64,000 nucleotides of DNA, taken from NCBI GenBank assembly GCA_037349495.1, contig CP140192.1:760001-824000 (forward strand), given 5' to 3'. Below the pieces are notes generated by a model that worked only from the letters and a program-made list of their open reading frames with translations, was not told where the DNA came from and made no database searches. Source of the DNA: Lotmaria passim. Lineage: Eukaryota; Euglenozoa; Kinetoplastea; Trypanosomatida; Trypanosomatidae. The first letter of the stretch is position 1, and each line of letters begins with the position of its first letter. Positions 46,088 to 57,498 of this stretch are shown piece after piece. The position numbers and the translations under genes were made by a program.

Positions 46088-47737
46088 ATGCAGGCAACTG
46101 TCCGCTGGTCAAACATGTGGGCGAGCCACCTCTCCAGCAAGCGCACCGTCGTCGAGGCGTACGACCACCTCATCCGCAAAGGCGTCATCGCAAACGACGA
46201 CCGCCAGCGGCGAATGGCTGAGGCCTGCACCCCTCTGCTGCACCTTATCGAGCAGAGTCACACGGACGACGTGGCTGGCAAAGTCACACCCTACACACGT
46301 CCGTGGGTCTCAGCTGGTCCGCGGCAGGGGCAGGACTGGCTAAAGTCGATGAGCTCCATCCCGTCGTCCGTGGGGGGCATGCTGACGAGGCGGGCCGCTC
46401 GCCTCTTCCCCGACTCCGTCACGCGGACGCTGGGCCTCTTCGAGGCGGAGAACATTGGCGTCGTTGAGAAACGTGGCCTCTACCTCTGGGGCGACGTGGG
46501 CATCGGCAAGACGATGATCCTCGACCTCTTCGACCTCTGCGACACCCCCTATCCGAAGCGTCGCTCGCACCTCCACTCCTTCATGAGTGAACTGGAGCAG
46601 CGGCTCTTCCACGCAGAGGCAGAGCTGACGGCGCGGCGCCGCCGTGCGACATCGGCTGCAGAGCGTCAGGCACTACGCTCCATTCGCCCAATCGACGTCG
46701 TAGTGCAGGAGGTGCTGCGGGAGACGCCGATTTTGTGTTTCGACGAATTTCAAACTTTCGACGTCGCTCACGCCGCCCTGCTCGCCGCCTTCTTCACGAA
46801 CGCCTTTCGGCAAGGTTTGTTCCTCCTCACGACGAGCAACCGCCGTCCCGACGACCTCTGCCACATCTCCGCCTCCTTCAACGCCTTCCTGCCCGTGCTG
46901 CAGCAGTACTGCCACATCGTCCACTGCGGCGGCATCCGCGACTACCGACAGAAGGAGCCGTGGGAGTGCCACCACCAGCAGATCTTCCTGCACCCGAACT
47001 CACGGACTAACATGGAGCGACTGGTGCGGCGCGTCGAGCACGGCTATCGAAAGTCAGAAAGCAGCAGCGGCGGCACTGACCTTGCGAGTGACGGCCGCAA
47101 GAACGCGTGTGGCGTGGAGTGGATTCGTGAGGACACGCTGTGGCATCACGGCCGCAACGTCGTCATCCCTGTCCGCTGCGGCGGGTGCGCCATGTTCGAT
47201 TTCAGCGACATCTGCGGCGCTCGCGAGGGCTTCTCGTCTGCCGACATACAGCTGATCGCCTCGAATTTCCACACCGTCATCGTGACGAACGTGCCCCACA
47301 TAGGCCGCGGCAATTTCAACGCCTCGCACCAGTTTATTGTCCTGGTGGACGAGCTTTATCAGAACAATGTGAAGCTGCTCTTCACCTCAGTGGTGCCGTG
47401 GAATCACCTGATGGATGCGGCCTACACGACGCGCGACATACGAGCCATCAGCGACGGCGCGACAAGCGGCGCAACTTCACCCAACGCGAGCCTCAGCAGC
47501 AGCGGCGGCATGGAGGGCGAGTACTACAGCGAAGGCGAGGACGAGCGCAGCGGGTACAAGGCATATTACAACTTCCACAACGAGGAGGAGGTGATGAGCT
47601 TTGCGCGGATTCGCAGTCGGCTGGGCGAGATGGGCTCTGCTTCGTACCTGCTGCGCGACCACCGGCAATTTGTGGTGTCCGACTTTGACTTTTCTGCTTT
47701 GATCGACGACGACATTCAACGTAAGGTTTGCCCATGA
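46088..47737 (+). CDS. AFG1-like mitochondrial AAA ATPase (LACE1/AFG1L family)
   Basis: ATPase of the AFG1 family, inner-mitochondrial-membrane quality-control proteins that help degrade unassembled respiratory subunits. The Walker A motif GDVGIGKT is at 135-142 in the family context YLWGDVGIGKTMILDLF. The Walker B is LCFDEFQ, with FDE at 218-220, within the diagnostic ILCFDEFQTFDVAHAALLAAFF. The sensor region TTSNRRPDDL (about 253-262) is also typical. The conserved C-terminal element FSDICGAREGFSSADIQLIASNFHTVIVTNVPHI follows near 373-405. At 549 aa it is longer than yeast AFG1 (509), with a Ser/Gly low-complexity insert near 460-490. The N-terminus (MQATVRWSNMWASHL) fits a weak mitochondrial signal, but this is not certain. 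Start is the first ATG. Confidence 0.92.
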   Translation: MQATVRWSNMWASHLSSKRTVVEAYDHLIRKGVIANDDRQRRMAEACTPLLHLIEQSHTDDVAGKVTPYTRPWVSAGPRQGQDWLKSMSSIPSSVGGMLTRRAARLFPDSVTRTLGLFEAENIGVVEKRGLYLWGDVGIGKTMILDLFDLCDTPYPKRRSHLHSFMSELEQRLFHAEAELTARRRRATSAAERQALRSIRPIDVVVQEVLRETPILCFDEFQTFDVAHAALLAAFFTNAFRQGLFLLTTSNRRPDDLCHISASFNAFLPVLQQYCHIVHCGGIRDYRQKEPWECHHQQIFLHPNSRTNMERLVRRVEHGYRKSESSSGGTDLASDGRKNACGVEWIREDTLWHHGRNVVIPVRCGGCAMFDFSDICGAREGFSSADIQLIASNFHTVIVTNVPHIGRGNFNASHQFIVLVDELYQNNVKLLFTSVVPWNHLMDAAYTTRDIRAISDGATSGATSPNASLSSSGGMEGEYYSEGEDERSGYKAYYNFHNEEEVMSFARIRSRLGEMGSASYLLRDHRQFVVSDFDFSALIDDDIQRKVCP

Positions 47738-48202
47738 TCGTGTGCATCAGCAGCAGCGGGACCGAGAGCAAGGAGGAGGTAAGTCTACACCATTCTTAGT
47801 GTTTTCCCCCTTTCCCTTATCTTTTTTTTTCCCCTACTATTTCTGATGGGTGTCTGTTGTTTTCCCTTGCCGTTTAATGAACAACAGAGTAAAAGAAGAG
47901 GGTGAGAAAAAAGGAGAAGTGTTTTACAACAATGCCGTGCGCTACAGTCGCTTAAATAACGCACATCTTGTTCAGCCACACGCTTTAGAATGCATGTGCC
48001 GCATGCATAGACTTCTGTCTCCTAATCCGATGCGATGGATGAGGCACTCAACTCTTCAGCGTTCCTCTCTTTGTATCACTACTTTTCGAGCCTGTTTTCC
48101 CCTTTCTCCTTCCTCCTCTTTTATTCCCCCGTTTTCCCATTCCCCGAATCTCCGTTCCTCCCCCTCCCCGTTTCCACACAGCAGAGCGTGACGCAGCGGT
48201 AA
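47738..48202. other. Intergenic region before the SMYD-like gene
   Basis: T-run at 47822-47831 and a long pyrimidine-rich stretch at 48090-48175 rich in CCC/TTT, ending at CACACAGCAG. AG at 48182-48183 or 48185-48186 are candidate acceptors, leaving a leader of roughly 20 nt. No gene seen. Confidence 0.6.
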
Positions 48203-49534
48203 ATGGCGGCGAAGACACAGCGAGGTGGCCCGTCGTGGACTTACACGCAGGATTTCTACTCCATGGCGCTTGCCGGCACCTGCTTGAAGGTCTTCACCGA
48301 CGACATGAAGGGCAAGGGACTCTGCACCACACGCGCCATCACTGCGGACGACGTCGTCCACGAGGAGACGGCACTGTGCTGCTCGCAGAACATGGACGAC
48401 TACAAGGCTGGAGTGCCTGTGTGTGCCTACTGCCTCAAGTCGCTCGAGACGCCTCGAATGCAGGTGGCCCGCAACGCGCATCGCAAGAAGGCAGCGCTGG
48501 CGCTTCCCTACCACACCCTGCACATGCCTAAGTACATCGTGCCGTGCCTGTGGAAGGAGACGGGGTGCACAGATGTGTTTTGCAGTGCGCGCTGCCGCGA
48601 GGCGGCTATGAAGGGATTCCACTGGGTCGCCTGTGCTGGTCGCATGACGCCATTGCAGCTGAAGGTCCGCAACGAGTTTTTCCAGTTTGACTGGGTGCAG
48701 AACGGTGTCGACTTCAGCGACACCGCTATGCTGGGCTTCCGCATCGTCGCACAGGTGCTCTGCGCGCACCGCCTGCACGGCTGCAGTCTGCACGACGCCT
48801 TCGTCCCGTACGCGCAGCTCATCCGCTCCCCCCTCACCTCCTTCTACTTCAGCTATCTTTTGATGGACAACGTGCCCACGGCGGTGTCGTCTGCTGCCGA
48901 GTTTGCTGCTCACGCCGCCGCCCTCAAGGCAAGCAAAGACGACCCCATGGCGATACCAGAGGTGAGGGCGGCCTACAGCGACGAAAGCCGCAGCAAGGCG
49001 GAGATGTGCGAGGAGAGTGCCGCGCTGCTCTACCGCATCTTTGACATGAACTGCGCCGAGTGCGACTTCTTCCACGCGGAGCGCTGGTCAGGGCTGCTGG
49101 GGGCAGTGCTGCTTAACGGGCAAGACCGCTCGCCGCCCTCGCCCTACGACCTGCACCGCGAGCTTGTCTCCGAGCTGCCCGATGGCGAGGCTCGCATGCA
49201 GAAGTTTGAGCACGACGTGCTGGAGATGAGCTCGTTGACCGACGCCGCGGACCTCTCGCACAGCTCGCGCGGCCAGGGCATCTACGGCGTAGGCTGTCTT
49301 TTCAACCACTCGTGCGACCCCAATTTGAATGTGCAGTATTCTGAGGTCAACGATGAGACGCTGTCTGTAGTGGCGCTGCGCGACATCGCGGCGGGTGAGG
49401 AGCTCACGATCAGCTATATCGACACTTTGCTGCCCTTCACGGTGCGGCAGCAGCAGTTGTTTGAGCACTACCTCTTCGAGTGCCGTTGCCCTCGTTGTGT
49501 CTTTGAATCAAACGCGCAAGCGGCAGCCTCTTGA
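48203..49534 (+). CDS. SMYD-like SET-domain methyltransferase
   Basis: 443-aa protein of the split-SET/MYND class that methylates lysines in histones or cytosolic proteins. An N-terminal SET piece (GKGLCTTRAITADDVVHEETA, residues about 38-58) precedes a MYND-like cysteine-rich region with C74-C77 and further Cys/His pairs near 114-141. The main SET motif NHSCDPN is at 368-374, followed by RDIAAGEELTISYID (about 393-407), with the conserved Tyr. A post-SET-like CRCPRC cluster lies near the C-terminus. The long insert between MYND and SET (about 150-340) is helical and of a kind seen in SMYD and Set5-type proteins. Zinc-binding residues in the MYND region are less regular than in animal SMYD proteins. 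Start is the first ATG. The window holds a second, unrelated SET gene at 40236. Confidence 0.88.
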   Translation: MAAKTQRGGPSWTYTQDFYSMALAGTCLKVFTDDMKGKGLCTTRAITADDVVHEETALCCSQNMDDYKAGVPVCAYCLKSLETPRMQVARNAHRKKAALALPYHTLHMPKYIVPCLWKETGCTDVFCSARCREAAMKGFHWVACAGRMTPLQLKVRNEFFQFDWVQNGVDFSDTAMLGFRIVAQVLCAHRLHGCSLHDAFVPYAQLIRSPLTSFYFSYLLMDNVPTAVSSAAEFAAHAAALKASKDDPMAIPEVRAAYSDESRSKAEMCEESAALLYRIFDMNCAECDFFHAERWSGLLGAVLLNGQDRSPPSPYDLHRELVSELPDGEARMQKFEHDVLEMSSLTDAADLSHSSRGQGIYGVGCLFNHSCDPNLNVQYSEVNDETLSVVALRDIAAGEELTISYIDTLLPFTVRQQQLFEHYLFECRCPRCVFESNAQAAAS

Positions 49535-51824
49535 CAACGCAACGTACGTGGTGCTTTGGGCAGCGAGACAAGGAGAAGGATGTGAAAAGAAATGGAGGTG
49601 AAAATGGGAATGAACGTTTCGCTTGCGCGTGCTGTCATGATGGTCTATTCATTTATTTACTTACCCTCTTTCCTCTCTTTGTTTTGGATGTGTGTTTCTG
49701 TTGATCCTGTTGCTGTCGTCTAGCGGGTTTGTGCGTGTCTTACGCGAGCACGACCTTATTTCATAGTTAAAGGGCTCTTTGTTCCTCCTTTTTTTTTTCC
49801 TCTTTCGTGCGTCAGAAGTCCTCTGCGGAAGAACAGAAGTTCTTTTTTCCCCTTCTCGAGGTGTTCTATGTAGCAAAGGTCCTGAAATCAAGGGCAGTTC
49901 ATCAAAACAGCAAGGCTCTTGTTATTGCTTTTAGCTGGTGACGCATGCTCTTCATGGAGACTAACCTCTTTTTTTTTTTTTACAACAAGCACTTTCCTGT
50001 CTTCTTTTTCTTTTTTTTTTTGTTATCAGGTGGTGGTCCCTCTGTGGGTGAGCGGAGGGACTGCGCAGAGGATGACGCAGTGCTGGCGTTTACGCTTCTA
50101 TTAACGCTCGTTAAACTGACGAACTTTTTTTAATTAATTCTGAGGTGCTGGCTGCTTGTTCCGCCTTACCGTTTTTGTATTAAAAGCGATCATTGCCATA
50201 ACATAGAAGTCTCCAGCCGTATTCATTTTTCCCCCTTTCGGGTTCTTTTTTTTTTTTGTGTTGTTGTTTATCCCCTTCGGCTTCTGAAAAAAAAAAAAAG
50301 AGGAAATACCGTCTTTTTGTCTAAACACCGTCATGTAGATCGCTTAGAAAGAAAAAGTGGTGTCTGTACACGTCTCCTGCCGTATCGCTTCCACATATTC
50401 TCCCAGCAACTACTCTTCCGCTTTTTTTTTTTCTCTCTCTTTCCTGTGTTATTGTGTGTGACTGTGCACCACTGGTCACGCTCTCATTGCCTTTGACTTT
50501 AAACGTATGCACATAACAACATCAAAAAACAATAATAATAACGATCGATTATCGATTATCGAACGCGAAGTAACCAATTGCTACAAAGGTGCTCGTTTGC
50601 TTCTTTTTACTCTCAAACTCTAAAAAAAAAAAAGAGCTCTCTTTTTTTTTGCTTTCCGTGCTTGCTGTGCTTAGTGTTCAACGCGATTGTGAAGTTGCAC
50701 AAAACAACGATAGGTTTGACTGCAAAGAGAAAATACCCCAAAACATTCGTACACGGCAGCAGCTGTGGCTTTGCATACACTTCTTTTGCCTGCATTTTGC
50801 TGCCTTTCCTTTTTAGCAGTTTTCAACCGTGACTTGTTTTTTTTTTTTCTCAACACAGGTTTTAGTTAGCCCACCTGAAAACACAGAGAAAGCGCCTTTT
50901 TTTTTTAGTGACGCAAACCTCCCCCTTTTTTTTTTATTTCTTCGAGCCGGTTGATTTCTTTTCTTTTTTTTTTCTTTTTTTTTTTTTTCGAAAAACCGGC
51001 TAATTGCTTTTCACGGGTATGTGTGCTGTTTTGTTTGTAGCAAGCAATCAGTGATATCTTTGTTCCCCGCTTTCACGCACCATTGCTGAACGGTTTCCGA
51101 TCGTTTTTTTTTTTTTTTATCATTTTCTTCTTTTTCATCTTTTTTGTATCTTTTTTTTTTTTGATATATATATACGCCATACAAGAAAAGAACTGAAGTA
51201 AGGTGTCGCATCCGTTTTCGATTGTTCTTTTAGTGTCTAGCTGGTCTTTTTTTTTTTTTTCTTTCAGTTTGACGTGCTCGCGACAACGCTTTTCCATTTT
51301 ATTTACGTGGAACTGTATTTCTCAGCAGTCATCTTTATTTTTGTATTTTTTTTTTTCGCTTTTTTCTCCTTTTCCCACAGCCTCAGATCCCTGACGAGAC
51401 GTTTGAGGAGAGCTTTTTTTTTTTTGTACCTTGCTTTTTGCAGCTTGCTAAGTTCCGTTTTCCTCCCTTTCCGTTGGGTCCTTTTTCTCTCACTGTGCTT
51501 CAGCCTTCTCACGATTGCCTGCGTATATTTTTTTTTTTGGACTTTTTCGTGTTTCCTTCCTTTTTCGACCTTTTTTCCTTTTAAAACGGTGCGTGCTTAA
51601 TTACTTTCAATTTCTAGCTTTCTGCATCGTCGCTGCAGTCCCCTTTTTTCTCTCTACAGTTTTCAGCCCTTTTTTGCAGAAAAAAAAAACGGTTTCTCTG
51701 TCTAGCACACGGAAACGCGTTGATACAAGTACACATACGTTTTTTTATCACTACTTGAAACTTCTCCTTTTTTTCTTTTTTTTTTTTTTAGTTCTTGCCG
51801 TTTCACGTCCAACTTTCGCTCACC
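49535..51824. other. 2.3-kb T-rich intergenic region, no gene seen
   Basis: Almost entirely homopolymer-flavoured: T-runs at 49970-49981, 50010-50020, 50246-50257, 50847-50850 and around 50930-50988, 51103-51117, 51245-51260, 51344-51354, 51414-51425 and 51767-51789, with A-runs such as 50287-50299. It contains an ATCGATT-type repeat (50543-50561) and an 8-bp inverted repeat around a T-run (50945-51001). All frames are Phe/Leu/Ser/Lys-rich. No RNA gene is recognisable to me. The extent of this stretch is longer than the typical 0.5-1.3 kb between genes here. Confidence 0.5.
51767..51791 (+). promoter_or_regulatory. Predicted spliced-leader acceptor for the FCP1/SCP-type phosphatase
   Basis: Long T-rich tract ending TTTTTTTAG, AG at 51790-51791, 33 bases before the ATG at 51825. 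A clean acceptor that also rules out the in-frame TTG extension. Confidence 0.7.
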
Positions 51825-52700
51825 ATGCCCTCGCAACGCCGTCGTGGTGCGAGTTTCCGTGGGGAATACTGCCCCGGTGCCGTCTCGGTCTGCCTGGAGG
51901 ACTCTGTGACGGAGACCACCGAGGTGTTCCGGCGGTCACCTTCCATCACGGCTTCTGGTGAGTACCTGGTGCCACCGAAGCCGACGGAGATCCAGTCCCG
52001 TCTCACTGTGGTGCTGGATCTCGATGAGACGCTCATTTACGCCCGCCAGGGCCCCCTCTACGTGCGCCCTGGCATGGACAAGCTCATGCGCTTCCTCGCG
52101 GATCACTGCGAGACAATTGTGTGGACCTCCAGCAAGCACCGCTACGCCGACGCCGTCATTGCGCAGATCGACCCCGTCGGTGCCGTCTGCCACACCGTCT
52201 ACCGTCACCGCCGCTGGTTCAACGGCACATCGGCGACGAAGGAGCTGCGGCTGCTGGGTCGCGACCTCGCCTCGACCATCATCGTCGAGAACACGCCGGA
52301 TTGCTGCCGCGGCTACGAGAAGAACGCTGTCCTGGTCGAGGACTACGAGGGTGGCGAGTTGGCCGACCATACACTGCACACCCTGCTGGACCTGCTGAAG
52401 GACCTTGTAGAGCGGCATGAGAACGAGGGCATGACGGTGCCAGAGTTCATCGCGTCGACACCGCGGCTGACTCAGCAGAGTGTGCTGACGGACAAGGGGA
52501 CGGCCATGCAAGCTTTTTGCCTTACCTCGGCCGACGACGAAGGTGCTGTCACCTACTCTCCCGTGATGAAGTTCCCGTGCACCGCCCGCGAGGCCGCCAA
52601 TGCTGCCTTCCCTCGAAATTCTCCCTCGTCCCGCACACCTCCGTCTTCCTTCGCTGGGTCGAAGCGCAGGTACGTTCCGCAGGCACGTGTGGTCTACTGA
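51825..52700 (+). CDS. FCP1/SCP-like (NIF/TIM50-type HAD) phosphatase
   Basis: 291-aa protein of the FCP1-homology HAD phosphatase group, which dephosphorylates serines (for example, the Pol II CTD in other eukaryotes) or serves as TIM50 in mitochondrial import. The DxDxT signature is D65-L-D67-E-T69 in LTVVLDLDETLIYAR. It is followed by RPGMDKLMRFLADHCETIVWTSSKHRYADAVIAQID (about 81-115), the second HAD motif with WTSS. The later motif is VLVEDYEG (near 179-186), where VED replaces the more common D-N-S. There is no transmembrane segment, unlike TIM50. Two further Asp residues are present for metal binding. Length and lack of extra domains fit the small SCP/Dullard-like group, although the substrate cannot be told. 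Start is the first ATG after the acceptor at 51790-51791. Confidence 0.85.
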   Translation: MPSQRRRGASFRGEYCPGAVSVCLEDSVTETTEVFRRSPSITASGEYLVPPKPTEIQSRLTVVLDLDETLIYARQGPLYVRPGMDKLMRFLADHCETIVWTSSKHRYADAVIAQIDPVGAVCHTVYRHRRWFNGTSATKELRLLGRDLASTIIVENTPDCCRGYEKNAVLVEDYEGGELADHTLHTLLDLLKDLVERHENEGMTVPEFIASTPRLTQQSVLTDKGTAMQAFCLTSADDEGAVTYSPVMKFPCTAREAANAAFPRNSPSSRTPPSSFAGSKRRYVPQARVVY

Positions 52701-52878
52701 TGAGCTTCAGCCCATCTACACGCACGCCGCATGCGTTTGTGAAGACCACTTCCAAATCCCTCCTTTTTATCTCTTTGTTCTTTTTTTTTTTTTGGTGCGA
52801 TCATAAGTTACGTGGGAATGACTGAGATAAAGTCATCTTCAACAACAAAAAGAGGAGGGGGAGTTTTTTTTTTTTTTT

Positions 52879-52971
52879 CATCATCATGATCCGTGCAATC
52901 TGCTTCTTTTGTTTTTTTTTTTTACTGATGCTGTTTTTTTTTTTTTTTCTATTGCACGAATGATGATGATG
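52879..52971. repeat. Imperfect inverted repeat (two 21-base arms, 19 matching)
   Basis: The left arm 52879-52899 is nearly the reverse complement of the right arm 52951-52971 (19 of 21 positions), with a 51-base T-rich loop. An RNA from either strand could form a 21-bp stem. Two sequence differences fall inside the stem. The arms contain CAT/ATG-rich repeats, so part of the match may be due to simple sequence, but the TGCAAT ends are not. Confidence 0.75.
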
Positions 52972-55623
52972 ATAAGAGAGAAAACCAGTTTTTTTTTTTT
53001 TTTGCAATTTGCTTCTTTGCTTATTTATTTAGAAAACAAAACAGATCAAATACAGGAGGGGGCAACTTCGTTGATGAGTCACCCCCCTCTCCAGTTTCTT
53101 TTTATTTCCTTTATAGCTTTTATCTTTCCAAGAAGTCAGGAAAGTGGAAGTCAACAACGTTAAAAAAAAAAAAATGAAGACAATTAACAACTGCAAAAGT
53201 CAAGTGTTTTTAAGTGAATCATGTGTACCCGTTTTTTTTTTTTTACGCTTACTGTCCTTGCACTTCGATGATCTGTTCTGATTGCGCGCGCGTCTTGCTC
53301 AGATAGAGTCAAGTCTTGTCGTATCTCCCTTTTTTTTTGTTTGTTCATCTGGGTGATCAGAAGTGCTGCATGGCGACAAGTGCGAAGGCAGCGTACAGTT
53401 TCTACATGAAACTACGAAAACGAATGAAAGGAGGTGAACTCACACATAAAAGACAGAAATAACGGGAAAGGCGGAAACAGTCGAGGATGCTCCAGCGCAG
53501 ACAACTGTATCATGTCTACCTATGAGGATTTGCATTGCGATCACGGTCGCTTTGCAGTGAGTATTTCACCCACTTACACATAATTTCTTTTTTTTTTCTT
53601 ATTGTCGCTGTACAACGAGCAGCAGCAGCGGCACTGTCTTTTTCCGGTGAAGAAAAACTGGAGTGTTTCTTATCTGTAGGATTTAGTACGAAGGCTGAGT
53701 TAGCTGCGACAGCTTTGCAAGCTAGTGTACATTTTTACCCTTTTTATGTTGTTGTTGCGTTGGCGTCTTCTATATATTTATATTTGTAGTTTTTTTTTTT
53801 TTTTACGAATTTGCTTCATAATGGCAGTTTCTTTTTTTTTTTTTCTTGTTTTCATCAGTTTTCTTCCGATTCGGAGACGCTTTTGTCTACAGAGAGAACA
53901 GGAAATAACAATGGACATCACTTGGCTGCGCTGGTGAGAAATAAATGGTACTCAGCATTTTTTTCTCGACACCATTGTCTTTTTTTTTTTACCCATTTTT
54001 TTTTTATGTTTGTATGTGGAGACAGGGAAGATGCGTGTATGACGCTTGGAGAGATAAGTCAACTTCCATCTAAGTGGATATAACAATAATGTTAACAATG
54101 ACACTCTTCCTCTGCCTGCCACACTTCTTTTCACCTTTTTTTCTTATTAAGAGCACTTTTTTTTTTTGACTGCTTTCCTCGCTTTCCTGCTTGAGGTTCA
54201 GCCCTCCCTCCCTCCCCTCTCTAACGAATTTTTGCTTTTTCCCAAATTGTGGACGCTCAAACGCCTTTTTTTTTAAACCTCCTCCTTGTTCCGCATAGAC
54301 ATTACCTTAATAAAGAGGTCCATCAAGAAAGTGAAGATAGAAAAACAAACACACAAAAAAAAAAAGATGAGTTTTTTTTTCTCTGTAGCTGTTGTAGGCA
54401 ACAATCGCCGACGACCCTCTGACAGCCAGATTTTCTTTTTTTTTTTACGCCGTTGCCCTGGAACGGATGCACACGCAATAGTTGGCAAGGCGTTTTCTCT
54501 CTCCCTTTTTCTTCTCGTGTTTTATTGCTGCCCGCACTTTTTTTTTTCTGTTTCTGTTCCAATCTGCCTCTTCTTTTTTATTTTATTTCTCTGTCACGCT
54601 GCTTGTGTGTGTGTGTTCACATACGACCTAGAGCAGTACGGCCTGAACCTGTCTTTGTACACTTTTCTGTGTTTCTAAACAAAAACACCCAAACGTACAC
54701 TTTTTTCTTCTTTCTTGCTGAATTGGTAAAGGGTAACCCGTAAATTGACCTTTTTTTTTGTATGTTTTCCTTCTTGCTGATCGTTTTTTTTTTTGACTTT
54801 TTGCTTCTCTAACACCAAACTAAATCAAAGCTACTTCTTTTTTTTTTCTGCCTGTGTGCTTTCGTGATACTCCGCTCAAAAGCGTATCTCGGCAGTACAC
54901 ATACTGTGTCTTTTCCTGTGGAATTCTATTTGAAGCAGGTTTCACCCACTGTTCTCTCCAGTCGCCAATTTGCGTTGTTTAAGAAGGATAGTGTAAGCAA
55001 CGCTCACGACTAAGAATCTTGTTCCCCCTGTTCTTTTTGAGCAGTTCGTTCTCTAACACCTAAAAAAAAAAACCCGAGGAGCAGCTTTGATTCTCAGTTT
55101 GATAATAATAATATTCGGGAACAACGTACTGAATCACTCAGACATAGTTCCAAGCATCGCCGAATTTCTGCGTTGTAGAGTCTCTCTAAGCCCTTTCGCT
55201 GCGGCGCTTGCGACGATGTGTTTTTCTTCTTTCTTTTCTTCACTTCTTTTTCTATTTTTAGCTTCCACCAATGCACCCTGAAAAGAACTGTAGTTTCCTT
55301 TTTTTTTTCTTCTCCCTATGCATCGATGAGTACCCTCTTATTTTTGTATGCAGGAACACGAACATTTTTAACAAAAAAAAAGGACGGCAAAAAGACACCT
55401 TATGCACTGTTTTCTTCTTTCGACTTCTTGAATGCCATCTGTTCTTCGCGTGTTACACTTTTTCTATTCTATTGAAGAGATTTTTGTGAATGGGGACACT
55501 TGTAGGCGATCAATCCTCACCCCTCCTTCAAATGCTCTTTCCCACCCCAACTCACACTTTCTCAGATTGGTGTCGAACGTGTGTGTTTGTTTCTTTTTTC
55601 CTCTGTTATCCAGATACAAATAC

Positions 55624-55626
<3 letters not shown>

Positions 55627-55659
<33 letters not shown>
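55627..55659. repeat. (TA)n microsatellite
   Basis: About 16 TA units within the gene-poor region. Seen directly. Confidence 0.9.
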
Positions 55660-55662
<3 letters not shown>

Positions 55663-57480
55663 CTTTTTTTTTTGTTACTCAAACAGCAGTAAGAGAAAAA
55701 AAAAAAGTACATACTACAGATGTAAAAGTTGTTTTTGAGGCAGTCAGAAAGAGTATGTTGAAGCAACTTAAAAAAAAAAACGACTAGCAGTTACACTCCT
55801 TTTTCTTTACACGAGGACTCAGCTTTCCGTCTTGAATGTAGTTTACGCAATGCTGTTGACAGTGCTCTTTCCGCGATTGTCGGCACCTCAAACGGAGCGT
55901 AGTAGCTCGGTCTCAAAAGATGCACCTTGCTGACGGCTAGGCGCCAGGACAAGTCTCTCTTTATGCCAATAAGGCGCTCCTGTGACTTGTGCTTTCGTTT
56001 TTTTTTTTTGTAATTATGATTCAGCATTCAAAATTCTGAAGTTCTTTTTTTCAATGTGTGTCGTTTCTACTTGTCACTCACAGCTTTTCGATTATGTAAA
56101 TGACGAAGATGTGACTCACTGCAAGCGACTGTGTTCTTTTTTTTTCCTGACTTTATCGACTGCTTCTTTATTATTATTACTTTTTTTCTTTTTGCTTGCC
56201 GATTGTCCTATTGTTTTCTTGTATCTTTTTTTTCTCTCTTTGCAGTTGTATCTCTGTGTCGGAGGTGCTCTTTGTGGTGACTTCTCTCTCACTCCCCCCC
56301 ACTGGCTTCTTTTTCTTTTCTTTTCGTTTTTTTTTTTTCACGTTTTAAAACAATATATGTGTTGTGCTCCGTTCGACTATTGGTTTTTCCAAGTTTAAAA
56401 AAAAAAAAAGGAAACTCTTTTTTTTTTTTGTTACTGTTACTTTTTTTTTTTCTCTTTGTTTATTTACTTTTTTAGTTTTTTTTTTTTGTTTGTGCATTTG
56501 TTGCTAGCTTGGGCTGATCCAAAGAAAAAAAGTGCTTTCCCTGTGTACGAGCCATGAAGATCAGCATCGGCGCTCCTTCCACAAATAAGGACTGGGAGAG
56601 GAACTGCATCTTTCCGTCTTCTGTAGACGTGTTCTCTTCTCTCGTGGTTTATTATGCCAACTCCTTTTTGGTGTTGTTTCCTAAGCAGGCTCGTCGACGT
56701 AGGACATGAGCTTGAAGCATTGCTGTGCTTTTTTGTCGTCCTTAGTTTAAACAAACAATCTGGTCGCTCACAGTCTATTATTGCACCTTAACATTTACCC
56801 CTTAAATAAAAAAAAAAAAAAAAGCTAGCCACACTCTCGGGTATTCCATTCTATTGTTTCCAGCGTAAAACAAAGCAGTGCTCGCCCCCTTTATTCGCTA
56901 TTTTGCTGCTTTTTTAGTGTTACTCTTATTATTAGTTATTTATACCTTTAAGCTCCACTTAAATGTGAGACCATCTGTGTATCTCTTTTCTTTTTGTTAT
57001 TTTACTGCTTTTTTTTTTTTTTTAAATCTAGCTTCGCTCTTTTCTCTTCCTTTTAACTAGAGGTTTTTTTTGCCTATCGGCAAGGTATTGCTCGACATCA
57101 GAGTTTTTCTTCTCTCTTTAACTTCCTTACTTTTTTTTTTCCCGTTTATTCACCCTTTTTTTAGGTTTATATATCCCTATCTATATATCTATACATTTGT
57201 ATTTGTCAGCGCTTGTGGTAAAAAAGGTCTTTTTTTTTTTTTTGATTCTCTTTTATGTTTGACTTTCTTGTACACCTCAATGCAGCAGCCCATCAGCTTT
57301 ACAGAGCTTTTTTTTCGTGCTTTCACCCACTGGCCCTCGTGAATTGGAGAGAACCACCTTTTTTTTTTTTTCCTTTGTGGAGCTTATCTTGACTGTTTTC
57401 TTTCAGCGCCCTCTCTTCTCGTCCGCTAGTGTGCAGATGGCGAGAAGAAGGTGGAGGCCCGAAAGTCGGATATACAAGTG

Positions 57481-57498
57481 TATATATATATATATATA
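57481..57498. repeat. (TA)n microsatellite
   Basis: About nine TA units within the gene-poor region. Seen directly. Confidence 0.85.

Noticed and set aside
50543-50561. ATCGATT-type tandem repeat
   Set aside because: Only two to three units; too short to carry meaning.
50945-51001. 8-bp inverted repeat (AGCCGGTT/AACCGGCT) around a T-run
   Set aside because: Arms are short and this size of match is expected by chance in such DNA.
55791-56027. Minus-strand frame with mixed composition, considered as a LINE-type remnant
   Set aside because: No reverse-transcriptase or endonuclease motif that I can recognise; too short to judge.
56464-56754. Minus-strand frame in the gene desert, 96 codons
   Set aside because: Lys/Ser-rich ends come from A/T-runs; a single isolated minus-strand gene inside a plus-strand array would be unusual and has no domain.
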